64,000 bases of DNA, taken from NCBI RefSeq assembly GCF_023704175.1, contig NZ_CP084530.1:1572001-1636000 (forward strand), in the 5' to 3' direction. Source of the stretch: Paenibacillus sp. YPG26 (GTDB taxonomy: Bacteria; Bacillota; Bacilli; Paenibacillales; Paenibacillaceae). A program made the position numbers and the translations under genes. Shown piece by piece: positions 1 to 8,081 of the stretch. The notes beneath the pieces are model-generated. The model did not search any database and was not told the DNA's origin. It was given only the letters and a program-made list of their open reading frames with translations. Every line of letters begins with the position of its first letter. The first letter of the stretch is position 1.

Positions 1-54
1 ATATTTCTTGGCAAAGGCTCCTCCTGTGCCAAGCATTTGTAATCGAAGACCCAT
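1..54 (-). CDS. MBL-fold metallo-hydrolase, N-terminal fragment
   Basis: Only the first 18 codons lie in the window, read leftward from an ATG at 54. They give MGLRLQMLGTGGAFAKKY, which looks like the first beta strand and glycine turn of metallo-beta-lactamase-fold hydrolases. An AGAGGAG ribosome site lies about 7 bases upstream of the ATG, which supports this start. The substrate cannot be judged because the HxHxDH metal motif is outside the window. The gene diverges from the stalk-domain gene at 200. The call rests on a short N-terminus and is tentative. Confidence 0.6.
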   Translation of the reverse strand, partial: MGLRLQMLGTGGAFAKKY

Positions 55-199
55 GATCTCACTCCTCTGGACTAATCTCACTTCTATACTTTAACATGTC
101 AAGACTGCCTGGACAAAATAGGGTCTGGACGACCGCAACTTGATTGAAAATATGAAGTATAACCATATAACAACATGGTATGAAGGAGGGTGTATGGGA

Positions 200-757
200 A
201 TGAAATGGAAGAGAGTGGCTGGACTTGTACTGGCTTTTTCCCTCTTTGGCAGTTCTATGATTTATGCCGATACAGCTGTGCAGAAGATTCGATTAATAAT
301 TAATGGTCAGGACATAGATGACGGGGGTTACATGGTGGATGGGAGAGCTTATGTACCCGTAAGAGAATTGAATGGATTAATTGACTATGATGAAGGGACC
401 AAAAGAGTTGCTTTTACCCAGCCGAATGTGGACATTTTTCTGTTCAAAGGGGATACGCCTTTTGGTAAGGTGAGTGCGGGTAAGCTTAAATTCAATGTGT
501 TCTGCCAGATTGACAGCCTGAAAGTGGACATCAGTTCAGTGAAGGTCACGATTAAGGGACCTGATGGATCCGAGAAATCGATTCAGTCCCAGGATCTGGG
601 CAAGGAGCAGAAGGATAATTTCTGGTTCAGGACACATGATTACACGTATGACTTCAAGACTGCCGGCAAATACACGATCAACTTCTATATGAAGATGAAC
701 AAGAGCAAGGACTACGTCCTGGTTAGTGAGAAGGTCATAAATGCAATTGGCGGTTAG
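200..757 (+). CDS. Secreted copper-amine-oxidase-N-like (stalk) domain protein
   Basis: The product is about 185 aa. It opens with lysines and a hydrophobic stretch ending near SSMIYADTA, a typical Sec signal peptide. Next comes a short beta-rich segment with INGQ...DGRAYVPVREL, the hallmark of the copper amine oxidase N-terminal (stalk) domain that is abundant in Paenibacillus exported proteins. The remaining 110 residues are beta-rich and unassigned. Two starts are possible: ATG 194 is only 3 bases from the GGAGGG site, while ATG 200 has a normal 9-base spacer and is preferred. It is probably extracellular or wall-associated, with no enzymatic role visible. Flanking genes give no functional clue. 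Confidence 0.75.
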   Translation: MKWKRVAGLVLAFSLFGSSMIYADTAVQKIRLIINGQDIDDGGYMVDGRAYVPVRELNGLIDYDEGTKRVAFTQPNVDIFLFKGDTPFGKVSAGKLKFNVFCQIDSLKVDISSVKVTIKGPDGSEKSIQSQDLGKEQKDNFWFRTHDYTYDFKTAGKYTINFYMKMNKSKDYVLVSEKVINAIGG

Positions 758-859
758 GCATTAAGAAGCATATCCAAAATTGACCTATATGATTGGAAAT
801 GTTACGATACGAGAGTATGCGACAGTAATTAACAAATTAACCCGAAGTGAGGTATTTCA

Positions 860-1171
860 ATGAGCGATCACAAACATGAGCACGACGAAGCTTGCGGACA
901 CGATCACGACCATGATCACGAGGAGTTCGTGCTCACGTTGACAGACGAGAACGGTCAGGATGTGGAGATGGTTCTCGTTGAAACTTTCGATGTTAGTGAG
1001 AAGGTCTATGCTCTTCTGCTTGAACGTAACAATCCGGAAGCTGACGGCATTATTCTCCGTCTGGAAGAAGAAGACGACAAGATGGTGCTCTACAATATCG
1101 AAGATGAAGAAGAATGGCGTCAAGTTGAAGAAGCTTACAACGAAATCGTCTCCGCGCAGGAAGAATCTTAA
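860..1171 (+). CDS. DUF1292 family protein with His-rich N-terminus
   Basis: This is a small acidic protein of 103 aa matching the DUF1292 (YrzB-like) family: EFVLTLTDENGQDVEMVLVE, then acidic stretches and a C-terminal WRQVEEAYNE-type helix. Family function is unknown; in Bacillus a member sits beside the Holliday-junction resolvase gene, but that context is absent here. The first 22 residues are unusual, with nine histidines plus Cys and acidic residues (HKHEHDEACGHDHDHDH), a composition that commonly binds Zn, Ni or Co. Start ATG 860 follows a GAAGTGAGG ribosome site. A terminator follows at 1194. The gene is probably transcribed alone. Confidence 0.8.
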   Translation: MSDHKHEHDEACGHDHDHDHEEFVLTLTDENGQDVEMVLVETFDVSEKVYALLLERNNPEADGIILRLEEEDDKMVLYNIEDEEEWRQVEEAYNEIVSAQEES

Positions 1172-1193
1172 TTTCGTGTGACTGTAAGCCGAG

Positions 1194-1217
1194 AGCTCCC
1201 TTTTGGGGGCTTTTTTT
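1194..1217 (+). terminator. Rho-independent terminator after the DUF1292 gene
   Basis: AGCTCCC, a TTTT loop and GGGGGCT form a 7-bp stem (one G-T pair), followed directly by a run of seven T residues. Confidence 0.85.
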
Positions 1218-1305
1218 ATTTTCAGATAGATGTTTTCTACTAAAATCATACAAAAACAGGCCAAACTTGAAATCGTCTGACCTGCACGTTATCCTCTTAA
1301 TGTAC

Positions 1306-2778
1306 CTAAAATATGGGATCTGCTTCAACAATGACTTTAACTTGATGAATATTACGATCCTCAGGACCCTTAACCGGAAGGCCAACGTCCACATGTTCGA
1401 CAATGTAATCAATGTTCTCCTGTGAGATGACCTCTCCCGGAAGCAGGATGGGAATACCCGGCGGATAGACATAGATGAACTCTGCAATGATGCGTCCAGC
1501 CGATTCCTTGAACGGGATGACCTCGGTATCCGCGTAGAAGGCATCCCGGGGAATCAGGGAGAGCTGCGGAATCTCTGGTGTTTTTACAACCAATTCATTG
1601 GCTGGGTTCACGGAATGCTCAGCTGCGAGCTCGCGGAGAGCCTTGAGCAGAGTATCTACGGTCTCCTGGGTATCGCCTGGAGTTATGAAGCACAGGATGT
1701 TGTACATATCACTGAGCTCAACTTCGATGTTGTAGTGTTCCCGAAGCCAATTCTCCGTCTCATATCCGGTAATCCCCAGGTGTCTCACATGGACGGTAAT
1801 CTTGGTGGGGTCGTGGGCATAAGTGGCTTCTCCGCCCAGAATTTCTTTGCCGAAGCAGTAGAGACCTTCGATCTTGTTCACTTCGGTTCTGGTGTAATCA
1901 GCCAGCTTCAGTGTCTCTTCAATCATCTGTCTGCCACTGAGCATCAGATTCCTCCGCGCGGTGTCCAGCGACGCCAGCAGGATATAGGAGGTCGAAGTTG
2001 TTGTGAGCATGCTGATAATGGTCTGAACCCGCTGAGGGTTGACATAACCGTTCTTCACGTTCAGATTCAGCACCGAGCTCTGGGTCATGGACCCTCCGAG
2101 CTTGTGGACGCTCGTTGCAGCCATATCCGCACCCGCCGCCATAGCGGAGACAGGGAGCTCGTCATGGAAATGAATATGAACCCCATGGGCCTCGTCCACC
2201 AGCACAGGCACGTGGAAGCTGTGGGCAAGCTCTACAATCTCCTCGAGGTGTGCGCTTATTCCGAAGTAAGTCGGGTTGATGACAAGCACTGCTTTGGCAT
2301 CGGGATGACGCTTGAGCGCCCGGCGGACAGATGAGGTGGTAATCCCATGGCTGATCCCCAAATTCTCGTCCTGTGCAGGGGATACGAACACGGGCTTGGC
2401 ACCGGCAAAAATAATGGCCGACATCACGGATTTGTGAATATTACGCGGAACAATGATCTTGTCGCCGGCTGAGCAAATGGACATGATCATGGTCATGATG
2501 GCACCGCTTGTTCCTTGTACGGAGAAATACGTATAGTCTGCGCCGAAGGCATCAGCTGCTAATTTCTGTGCTTCCTCAATGACCCCTGTAGGTTGATGGA
2601 GATCATCGAGCGGCGCAATGTTAATCAGATCTATAGAGAATGCATTATCGCCAATAAATTCACGGAATTCCGGGTCCACTCCTGCCCCTTTCTTATGACC
2701 GGGGATATGGAATTGGACGGGATTGCTAGCCGCATGTTTTTTGAGAGCCGTAAAAAGCGGCGTACGGTTGTGATCCAT
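1306..2778 (-). CDS. speA: Arginine decarboxylase, PLP-dependent (Orn/Lys/Arg decarboxylase family)
   Basis: This is a fold-type I PLP decarboxylase of 490 aa, the length of B. subtilis SpeA, which makes agmatine from arginine as the first step of polyamine synthesis. The N-terminal HIPGHKKG motif is near residues 24-31. The cofactor aspartate lies in VDEAHGVH near residue 195. The Schiff-base lysine is Lys226 in SVHKLGGS. A C-terminal domain with PGEVI near the end completes the Orn/Lys/Arg_deC_C architecture. The related YaaO-type lysine/arginine decarboxylases are alternatives, since substrate cannot be read from sequence. It is monocistronic, convergent with the DUF1292 gene and divergent from the MFS gene. 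Confidence 0.88.
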   Translation of the reverse strand: MDHNRTPLFTALKKHAASNPVQFHIPGHKKGAGVDPEFREFIGDNAFSIDLINIAPLDDLHQPTGVIEEAQKLAADAFGADYTYFSVQGTSGAIMTMIMSICSAGDKIIVPRNIHKSVMSAIIFAGAKPVFVSPAQDENLGISHGITTSSVRRALKRHPDAKAVLVINPTYFGISAHLEEIVELAHSFHVPVLVDEAHGVHIHFHDELPVSAMAAGADMAATSVHKLGGSMTQSSVLNLNVKNGYVNPQRVQTIISMLTTTSTSYILLASLDTARRNLMLSGRQMIEETLKLADYTRTEVNKIEGLYCFGKEILGGEATYAHDPTKITVHVRHLGITGYETENWLREHYNIEVELSDMYNILCFITPGDTQETVDTLLKALRELAAEHSVNPANELVVKTPEIPQLSLIPRDAFYADTEVIPFKESAGRIIAEFIYVYPPGIPILLPGEVISQENIDYIVEHVDVGLPVKGPEDRNIHQVKVIVEADPIF

Positions 2779-2944
2779 GTTGAGCCGTCACTGCCTTTCT
2801 TGTGTAATTTATAAACAAGCTTGAGTATAGCAAATAGGGGCGGGAATGCAAGCGCAGATTGGTGAGCGTCCGTGTAAATCTGATTCAAAATGGGACAAAA
2901 TAGATAGAGATTAATGGAACGGAAGGCAGGATAAGGAGGCAGGT

Positions 2945-4228
2945 ATGGAGCTTACAAAGGCAAAAATGGTTTCGAAACGGTTAATGACCCCGGTTTTTAT
3001 TTACTTATGGATTATCATGTTCCTGGTGGAATTTGTTAAAGGCGCTCTTCTCGTTACGATTCTTCCGGTATATATGGGCGATGTTCTGCACTTGACCACC
3101 TTTGCGATTGGGTTGTCCATCTCCATGCAGTACATCGGGGACAACTTGTTCCGGAGCCCCTCAGGCTGGCTGATTGAACGGATCGGGTTCCGGATGACTA
3201 TGGCTATAGGACTTGTGCTGACTTTTGTCGCCGTTGGTATTATCGCCTATACCTCCAATACGGCGCTTATCGTCTTCGCTTGTGCACTGCTTGGAATGGG
3301 AACGGCTCCGCTGTGGCCTTGTATTATGATGGGTGTGTCCGCAGTGAGCAGCGAGAACAATAACTTTGCTACCGCAATGGGCATTATTCAGATGTCAAGT
3401 CTGGGCGGAGCGGGTGCCGGCCCTATCGTAATTAACTTCTTCATCGGAGACGGCTCTTACCGGAAGGTATTCTGGATTCTGCTGGGCTGTATGGCGCTGG
3501 TGCTGGCCGTATCTCTGCTTCTGCCTGGTAAAAGAAAAACCAAAACAGCCGATCCGCATGTGCTTCATCCCGAAGGGGAAAGTAAGCTTATGGCCGGAGG
3601 AGTTAGTCAACTAGGGGGCAATCTCCGAAAAACGTTCGCCGAGATTAGGAAGAATCTCAATGTCAGCTGGATGCTGTATCCGGCTTTATTTCTCCAGTCC
3701 TTTGCCATCGGCCTGCTTACCCCGGTTATCACACTATATGTGCGTACCGTTCTTCACCTGTCCCCGGCGAGCTACAGCGCCCTGATGGTGGTCGGTGGCG
3801 GGATAACAGTTATCGGACTCATTCCGATTGGCAAGCTGGCTGACCGATATGGTACGAAGTGGTTCCTGCATATCGGGTTCCTCCTGGCAGCGGTATCTAT
3901 CGCATTGTTCGCAGTGAACCGCTCAATTCCCATTCTGTGGGTGCTTGTGGCGCTGATCGGGATCAGCTATGCATTCATTCTGCCGACTTGGGACACCATG
4001 ATCTCCCATATGCTTCCTTCAGGAGAGAAGGGGGCAATCTGGGGCTTGTTCCTCACGATTCAGGGCTCGGGGATGGTATTTGGACCGATGGTATCCGGGA
4101 AGCTGTGGGATTTATTTGGCCCAGGCTCTCCTTTTATGGCCAGCGCGATTGTCATGGGAATCATGTTCGTCCTTCATCTGGCCTTATCGCGGCAGCATGC
4201 ACGGAATCAGCCGGAGATAACTTCATGA
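2945..4228 (+). CDS. MFS transporter
   Basis: This is a 427-aa polytopic membrane protein with about twelve hydrophobic segments in two halves separated by a charged loop near residues 195-225, as in the major facilitator superfamily. The loop between helices 2 and 3 carries SGWLIERIGFR, the MFS motif A (G-x-L-x-D-R-x-G type). A second copy, GKLADRYGTK, occurs in the C-terminal half. It is probably a proton-coupled exporter in the cytoplasmic membrane; substrate unknown. The start ATG has an ideal AAGGAGG site 6 bases upstream. A strong terminator follows, so it is a single-gene unit divergent from speA. Confidence 0.88.
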   Translation: MELTKAKMVSKRLMTPVFIYLWIIMFLVEFVKGALLVTILPVYMGDVLHLTTFAIGLSISMQYIGDNLFRSPSGWLIERIGFRMTMAIGLVLTFVAVGIIAYTSNTALIVFACALLGMGTAPLWPCIMMGVSAVSSENNNFATAMGIIQMSSLGGAGAGPIVINFFIGDGSYRKVFWILLGCMALVLAVSLLLPGKRKTKTADPHVLHPEGESKLMAGGVSQLGGNLRKTFAEIRKNLNVSWMLYPALFLQSFAIGLLTPVITLYVRTVLHLSPASYSALMVVGGGITVIGLIPIGKLADRYGTKWFLHIGFLLAAVSIALFAVNRSIPILWVLVALIGISYAFILPTWDTMISHMLPSGEKGAIWGLFLTIQGSGMVFGPMVSGKLWDLFGPGSPFMASAIVMGIMFVLHLALSRQHARNQPEITS

Positions 4229-4235
4229 AATACAG

Positions 4236-4283
4236 ACAGGGGTGCCCGAGGTCAACCGACCTTTTGGGACACCCCTGTTTTTG
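4236..4283 (+). terminator. Rho-independent terminator after the MFS gene
   Basis: ACAGGGGTG pairs with CACCCCTGT around an internal imperfect hairpin, followed by TTTTT. It lies between two convergent genes. Confidence 0.85.
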
Positions 4284-4289
4284 ATTTTG

Positions 4290-4913
4290 CTAGAAAGAAA
4301 CTTTATAGAGCGGAAGCAGCTTCTCGAACGTATCTTCCACCTTGGCAACAAGCTTGTCCCCGTCACTTAGGATCGGATCACCCTGTTCAATTCGGAGACC
4401 ACATAAGATCTCCGACTTCTTCACCGAGCTCAGCTTGGCTGCCATGGCTTTAAAGTCACTTGTTGTCAGGTCATGATGAAGCTGACCGCCCGGATCCATA
4501 TGATCCATGGACCAGTAGAACTCTGCCGGAATACTTTTTTTCACACTGGACGCGTGTTTGTCCAGATATTTGGCGAGAATGAGCTTATTGGGGCTCTCGT
4601 ATATGACCGCAAAAATAATGAACAGATGGGAGGCGAACATCCCTACCTGGAAATGCGGAAGTGCCTTGTAGCCGCGCTTGCTGCTCCCCCAGGCTACCCA
4701 GCTGTCATGCGGCGGATTAATAGTCCTCCGTGCATGCTTGGCCACATGAGGGAACATCTCTTCTCCGCAAAGCGCGGACAGATATGGGCTGAGTATTCCG
4801 CCCAGCTCGTCCAGCTTGGGCCGCAGAACCTGAATTAAAGCCTCCATGCGGGGTTCCAGCCCCGGAACAGTGAAGACATCGAAATCTTGCTTGGTGAACC
4901 CGGTAAAAGTCAT
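4290..4913 (-). CDS. yktB: YktB family protein (DUF1054, UPF0637)
   Basis: This is a 207-aa soluble protein matching the YktB/DUF1054 family along its whole length: FTGFTKQDFDVF at the start, then SWVAWGSSKRGYKALPHFQ and a C-terminal GLRIEQGDP segment. The family is widespread in Firmicutes and structurally known, but its biochemical role is not established. There are no membrane segments or signal peptide. It is convergent with the MFS gene and divergent from the gene at 5186. No functional partner is evident. Confidence 0.85.
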   Translation of the reverse strand: MTFTGFTKQDFDVFTVPGLEPRMEALIQVLRPKLDELGGILSPYLSALCGEEMFPHVAKHARRTINPPHDSWVAWGSSKRGYKALPHFQVGMFASHLFIIFAVIYESPNKLILAKYLDKHASSVKKSIPAEFYWSMDHMDPGGQLHHDLTTSDFKAMAAKLSSVKKSEILCGLRIEQGDPILSDGDKLVAKVEDTFEKLLPLYKVSF

Positions 4914-5049
4914 GAGTGGTGCCCCCTGAATGTATGGATATGTACACGAGACCGCCTCGTGAAATGTGCAGCAGCTTGATTATATCAAAAACCTGCTGTA
5001 TTTGCGTCACGACCCGATCTTTACGGGTAAAAATAATCAAATAATCCAA

Positions 5050-5094
5050 GTTACCGTTACATAAGATAAAGTATAAGATAATGTAAACTGTAAC
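5050..5094. promoter_or_regulatory. Inverted repeat, possible operator
   Basis: GTTAC-CG-TTACAT and ATGTAA-ACT-GTAAC form two-part inverted arms around an 18-base centre. The centre itself contains AAGATAA twice with AGTAT between. It sits between the divergent genes at 4913 and 5186 and overlaps AT-rich, -10-like sequence, so it could bind a dimeric regulator. This is inference from symmetry alone. Confidence 0.4.
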
Positions 5095-5185
5095 CAGGAC
5101 GATTGTAATTTTGCACGTTTCATGCCCTGCAGAGTCTATGCTTTCGGAGCAGTTTTGCTTAGCAAAACTTGAAGGAGGGAGTCCC

Positions 5186-5782
5186 ATGAACAAAAGTTAC
5201 GAAGTAGAGTATTGCAACCTGGAATTACGATTTGAACGCAGACATATTCAGCAATTGATCCGTGATTTGATTCAAGATGGATATTCCCTGTACTGGAGTG
5301 AAAGCGAGTCTATCTTTATTGTCTCCGTCCGCACTGGCCGGAAGCTGACCAAGCTCCGTTTCCAGAGGATGCACCAAAGCTACAAGCTGGTTGGAGATTA
5401 TATTATTAAGGATGCGAAGCTTGCGGAATGGCTCGAGAAGCTGATCGGTGATTTGCGGGGGCATGCTGTTGTGAAGCGGTTCAAGGATCGCCAGATTCTG
5501 ATTGAAAATATCTTGTTCGGCGAAGTAATCCGTCTAGTTGAGGTATCTGGTGTGCAGCAGCGGGTTCTGTACCAGAAGGGCGCGGATCCGAGCTTTGAGA
5601 AGATGGCATATATGTACAATTCCCTCTCGGCTGAGCATGAGATCGAGTGTCTTCAAGGGGAAGTGGACTCAGAGCTTGAGCGGCTGTTCGAAGCACTCGA
5701 ATCCAAAGACGAGAAGGCCGCGGATGCCAGCAAAGAAAAGCTGAAGAGATTGCGCCGCAGCCTGATGGAGCTTGAATGGTGA
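5186..5782 (+). CDS. Conserved hypothetical protein, 198 aa
   Basis: I do not recognise a named family. ATG 5186 has a near-perfect GAAGGAGGGA site and begins MNKSYEVEYCNLELRFERRH; the frame stays open 75 bases upstream without a better site. The product is soluble and mixed alpha/beta. The first 100 residues alternate short strands and helices with many Arg/Lys. The last 50 residues are strongly acidic then basic helices (GEVDSELERLFEALESKDEK), probably a coiled coil. It stands alone behind a striking inverted repeat (5050-5094) and before a weak hairpin terminator. It is expected to be cytoplasmic; function unknown. Confidence 0.75.
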   Translation: MNKSYEVEYCNLELRFERRHIQQLIRDLIQDGYSLYWSESESIFIVSVRTGRKLTKLRFQRMHQSYKLVGDYIIKDAKLAEWLEKLIGDLRGHAVVKRFKDRQILIENILFGEVIRLVEVSGVQQRVLYQKGADPSFEKMAYMYNSLSAEHEIECLQGEVDSELERLFEALESKDEKAADASKEKLKRLRRSLMELEW

Positions 5783-5811
5783 TCAAGGTTAACCTAAATA
5801 CGATATGACCA

Positions 5812-5844
5812 AAGCACCTCAAAACTTATCGATTTGGGGTGCTT
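5812..5844 (+). terminator. Stem-loop after the 5186 gene, weak terminator
   Basis: AAGCACCTCAAA pairs with TTTGGGGTGCTT over 12 bp around a 9-base loop. There is no clear T-run behind it, so termination efficiency is uncertain. Confidence 0.45.
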
Positions 5845-5892
5845 CGTGCGGAGGATGCTTTGACATATTACAGCAGCGGGGGGTTCACTTCT

Positions 5893-5920
5893 TTGCACAA
5901 AAGCATTAAAATGATATTAT
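5893..5920 (+). promoter_or_regulatory. Candidate sigma-A promoter for gnd
   Basis: TTGCAC, a 16-base spacer and TATTAT lie about 40 bases before the gnd start. Confidence 0.45.
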
Positions 5921-5957
5921 TGTCATAAAATATAGTCTGCAAAGGATGGAGAACCTG

Positions 5958-7364
5958 ATGTCAAAACAACAGATAGGCGTCATCGGTCTTGCGGTGATGG
6001 GTAAGAATTTGGCACTGAATATTGAGAGCAGAGGCTTCACTGTATCTGTATTTAACCGTTCCCCTCAGAAGACCCACGAGCTTTTGGAGAATGAAGCCAA
6101 AGGCAAGAATCTTGTCGGAACCTTCTCGGTAGAAGAATTCGTGCAATCTTTGGAAACTCCGCGCAAGATCCTCATTATGGTACAAGCCGGGGCAGCTACG
6201 GATGCAACGATTGAGCAATTGATCCCTTATCTGGATCAGGGCGATATCATTATTGATGGAGGTAACGCTTACTTCCCGGATACCCAGCGCCGCAGTAAAG
6301 ATCTTGAAGCCAAAGGCTTCCGGTTCATCGGAACAGGCGTATCAGGCGGCGAAGAGGGCGCATTGAACGGACCTGCGATTATGCCGGGTGGTCAGGAAAG
6401 CGCTTATGAGCTGGTTAAGCCAATCTTCACAGCAATTTCTGCCAAGGTAGATGGCGACCCTTGTTGTACATATATTGGACCGGACGGTGCAGGACACTAT
6501 GTGAAGATGGTTCACAACGGCATTGAGTATGGTGACATGCAGCTGATCGGCGAGGCTTATCATTTGCTCAAAGATACACTTAACCTTGATGCAAAGGAAC
6601 TGCATGAAATCTTCACAGAATGGAACAAAGGTGAGCTCGACAGCTATCTGATCGAGATTACTGCCGATATCTTCTCCCAATACGATGAAGAGACTGGCAA
6701 GCCGATGGTTGATGTGATTCTTGATGCCGCTGGCCAAAAAGGTACAGGCAAATGGACAAGCCAAAGCGCTCTGGATCTTGGCGTGCCGTTGTCCATGATT
6801 ACCGAATCCGTCTTCTCTCGTTTCTTGTCAGCGATGAAAGAAGAGCGTGTTGCTGCTAGCAAAATCCTCAGCGGCCCTGCCAAGTCCTTTAGTGGCGACA
6901 AGCAGGAATTTATTGAGGACGTTCGCAAGGCATTGTTCGCAAGTAAGATTGTCTCTTATGCGCAAGGCTTTGCTCAAATGCGTGCGGCTTCCGATGAGTA
7001 CGGCTGGGATTTGAAATATGGCAATATTGCAATGATCTTCCGCGGCGGCTGCATTATCCGTTCCCAGTTCCTGCAGAACATCAAGGACGCTTATGACCGT
7101 GATCCTGCACTGAAGAACCTGCTGCTTGATTCTTACTTCAAGCAAATTGTCGAAACCTACCAGGACGCATGGCGCAAAGTCATCTCCACAGCGGTTGCCA
7201 ACGGGGTTCCAGTTCCAGGCTTCTCATCCGCATTGTCATACTATGACAGCTACCGGACGGAAAGATTGCCTGCGAACCTTCTTCAGGCGCAGCGCGACTA
7301 CTTCGGTGCCCATACCTTCAAACGTGTGGACAAGGAAGGCGTCTTCCACCATCAGTGGTTCTAA
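5958..7364 (+). CDS. gnd: 6-phosphogluconate dehydrogenase, decarboxylating (NADP+)
   Basis: This 468-aa enzyme of the oxidative pentose phosphate pathway converts 6-phosphogluconate to ribulose 5-phosphate and CO2, forming NADPH. The N-terminal Rossmann motif is [16 protein letters not shown]. Catalytic and substrate residues sit in [14 protein letters not shown] near residues 180-194. The KGTGKWT signature is near residue 255, and the C-terminus is intact (GVFHHQWF). The length equals that of Bacillus GndA, and this is the long (NADP) type rather than the short NAD type. ATG 5958 is preferred over an in-frame ATG at 5946 because of the AAGGATGGAGAA site. A strong terminator follows. Confidence 0.95.
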   Translation: MSKQQIGVIGLAVMGKNLALNIESRGFTVSVFNRSPQKTHELLENEAKGKNLVGTFSVEEFVQSLETPRKILIMVQAGAATDATIEQLIPYLDQGDIIIDGGNAYFPDTQRRSKDLEAKGFRFIGTGVSGGEEGALNGPAIMPGGQESAYELVKPIFTAISAKVDGDPCCTYIGPDGAGHYVKMVHNGIEYGDMQLIGEAYHLLKDTLNLDAKELHEIFTEWNKGELDSYLIEITADIFSQYDEETGKPMVDVILDAAGQKGTGKWTSQSALDLGVPLSMITESVFSRFLSAMKEERVAASKILSGPAKSFSGDKQEFIEDVRKALFASKIVSYAQGFAQMRAASDEYGWDLKYGNIAMIFRGGCIIRSQFLQNIKDAYDRDPALKNLLLDSYFKQIVETYQDAWRKVISTAVANGVPVPGFSSALSYYDSYRTERLPANLLQAQRDYFGAHTFKRVDKEGVFHHQWF

Positions 7365-7380
7365 TATAACCATAATTTTG

Positions 7381-7425
7381 AAGACACCCCGGCCAGGTTT
7401 ATTGCCTGCCCGGGGTGTCTTTTTG
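7381..7425 (+). terminator. Rho-independent terminator after gnd
   Basis: AAGACACCCCGG pairs with the matching CCGGGGTGTCTT arm, followed by a T-run. Confidence 0.9.
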
Positions 7426-7502
7426 CTTCAGGCATAATGTGTTATGATATGACAAAGTTAATTTTTGAGAGTATTGGATCAGGAAGATATGAAGTAGGTG
7501 AT

Positions 7503-8018
7503 ATGTTGAAAGGGCCGAAGGACAACATTATTTTGATTGGTATGATGGGCACCGGCAAATCAACCGTCGGTTCACTTCTGGCGGCGGAGACCGGGCATGA
7601 GCTCGTTGATCTGGATCTGGAGATCCAGCTTAAGGCCGGCAGTACGATCCCTGAGATTTTCGCCAATAAGGGAGAAGGCTTCTTCCGTGATCTGGAGAAC
7701 GCTGTTCTGCGGGAGATGCTGCAGCGGGAGCGTGTGATCCTGGCCACAGGCGGAGGATGTGTGCTGAGGGCTGACAACTGCAAGGAGATGGCTGCAAATG
7801 GCTGGGTTGTATCCTTGAAAGCCGACGCAGAGAGCATTATCAGCCGGGTAGGAGAGGATCCGAATCGGCCGCTGCTGGCTGGAGGAGCACGTGAACGGGT
7901 GGTTCGCCTTCTTGAAGAGCGTAGAGACGCATATGATTTTGCCCATTGTACGGTGGATACAACTGGCAAATCAGCAGCTGACGTGGCTTCGGAGATTTTA
8001 ATGCATTACCGCGTCTAA
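7503..8018 (+). CDS. aroK: Shikimate kinase
   Basis: This 171-aa enzyme phosphorylates shikimate at the 3-OH with ATP, the fifth step of chorismate synthesis. The Walker A is GMMGTGKST at residues 13-21. DLD near residue 36, GEGFFRDLE (shikimate-binding Arg) and the GGG triplet near residue 83 follow. The lid arginine is in DPNRPLL, with another Arg in ERRDAY. Start ATG 7503 gives the family's usual length; the frame is open back to 7437 but without a better ribosome site. It lies 63 bases before aroA, so the two probably form a shikimate unit. Confidence 0.92.
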   Translation: MLKGPKDNIILIGMMGTGKSTVGSLLAAETGHELVDLDLEIQLKAGSTIPEIFANKGEGFFRDLENAVLREMLQRERVILATGGGCVLRADNCKEMAANGWVVSLKADAESIISRVGEDPNRPLLAGGARERVVRLLEERRDAYDFAHCTVDTTGKSAADVASEILMHYRV

Positions 8019-8081
8019 GCTTCGTTAACATGAGGACATACCAACCAGATATCCACATAATTATACAAAAGGAGAGTACAT

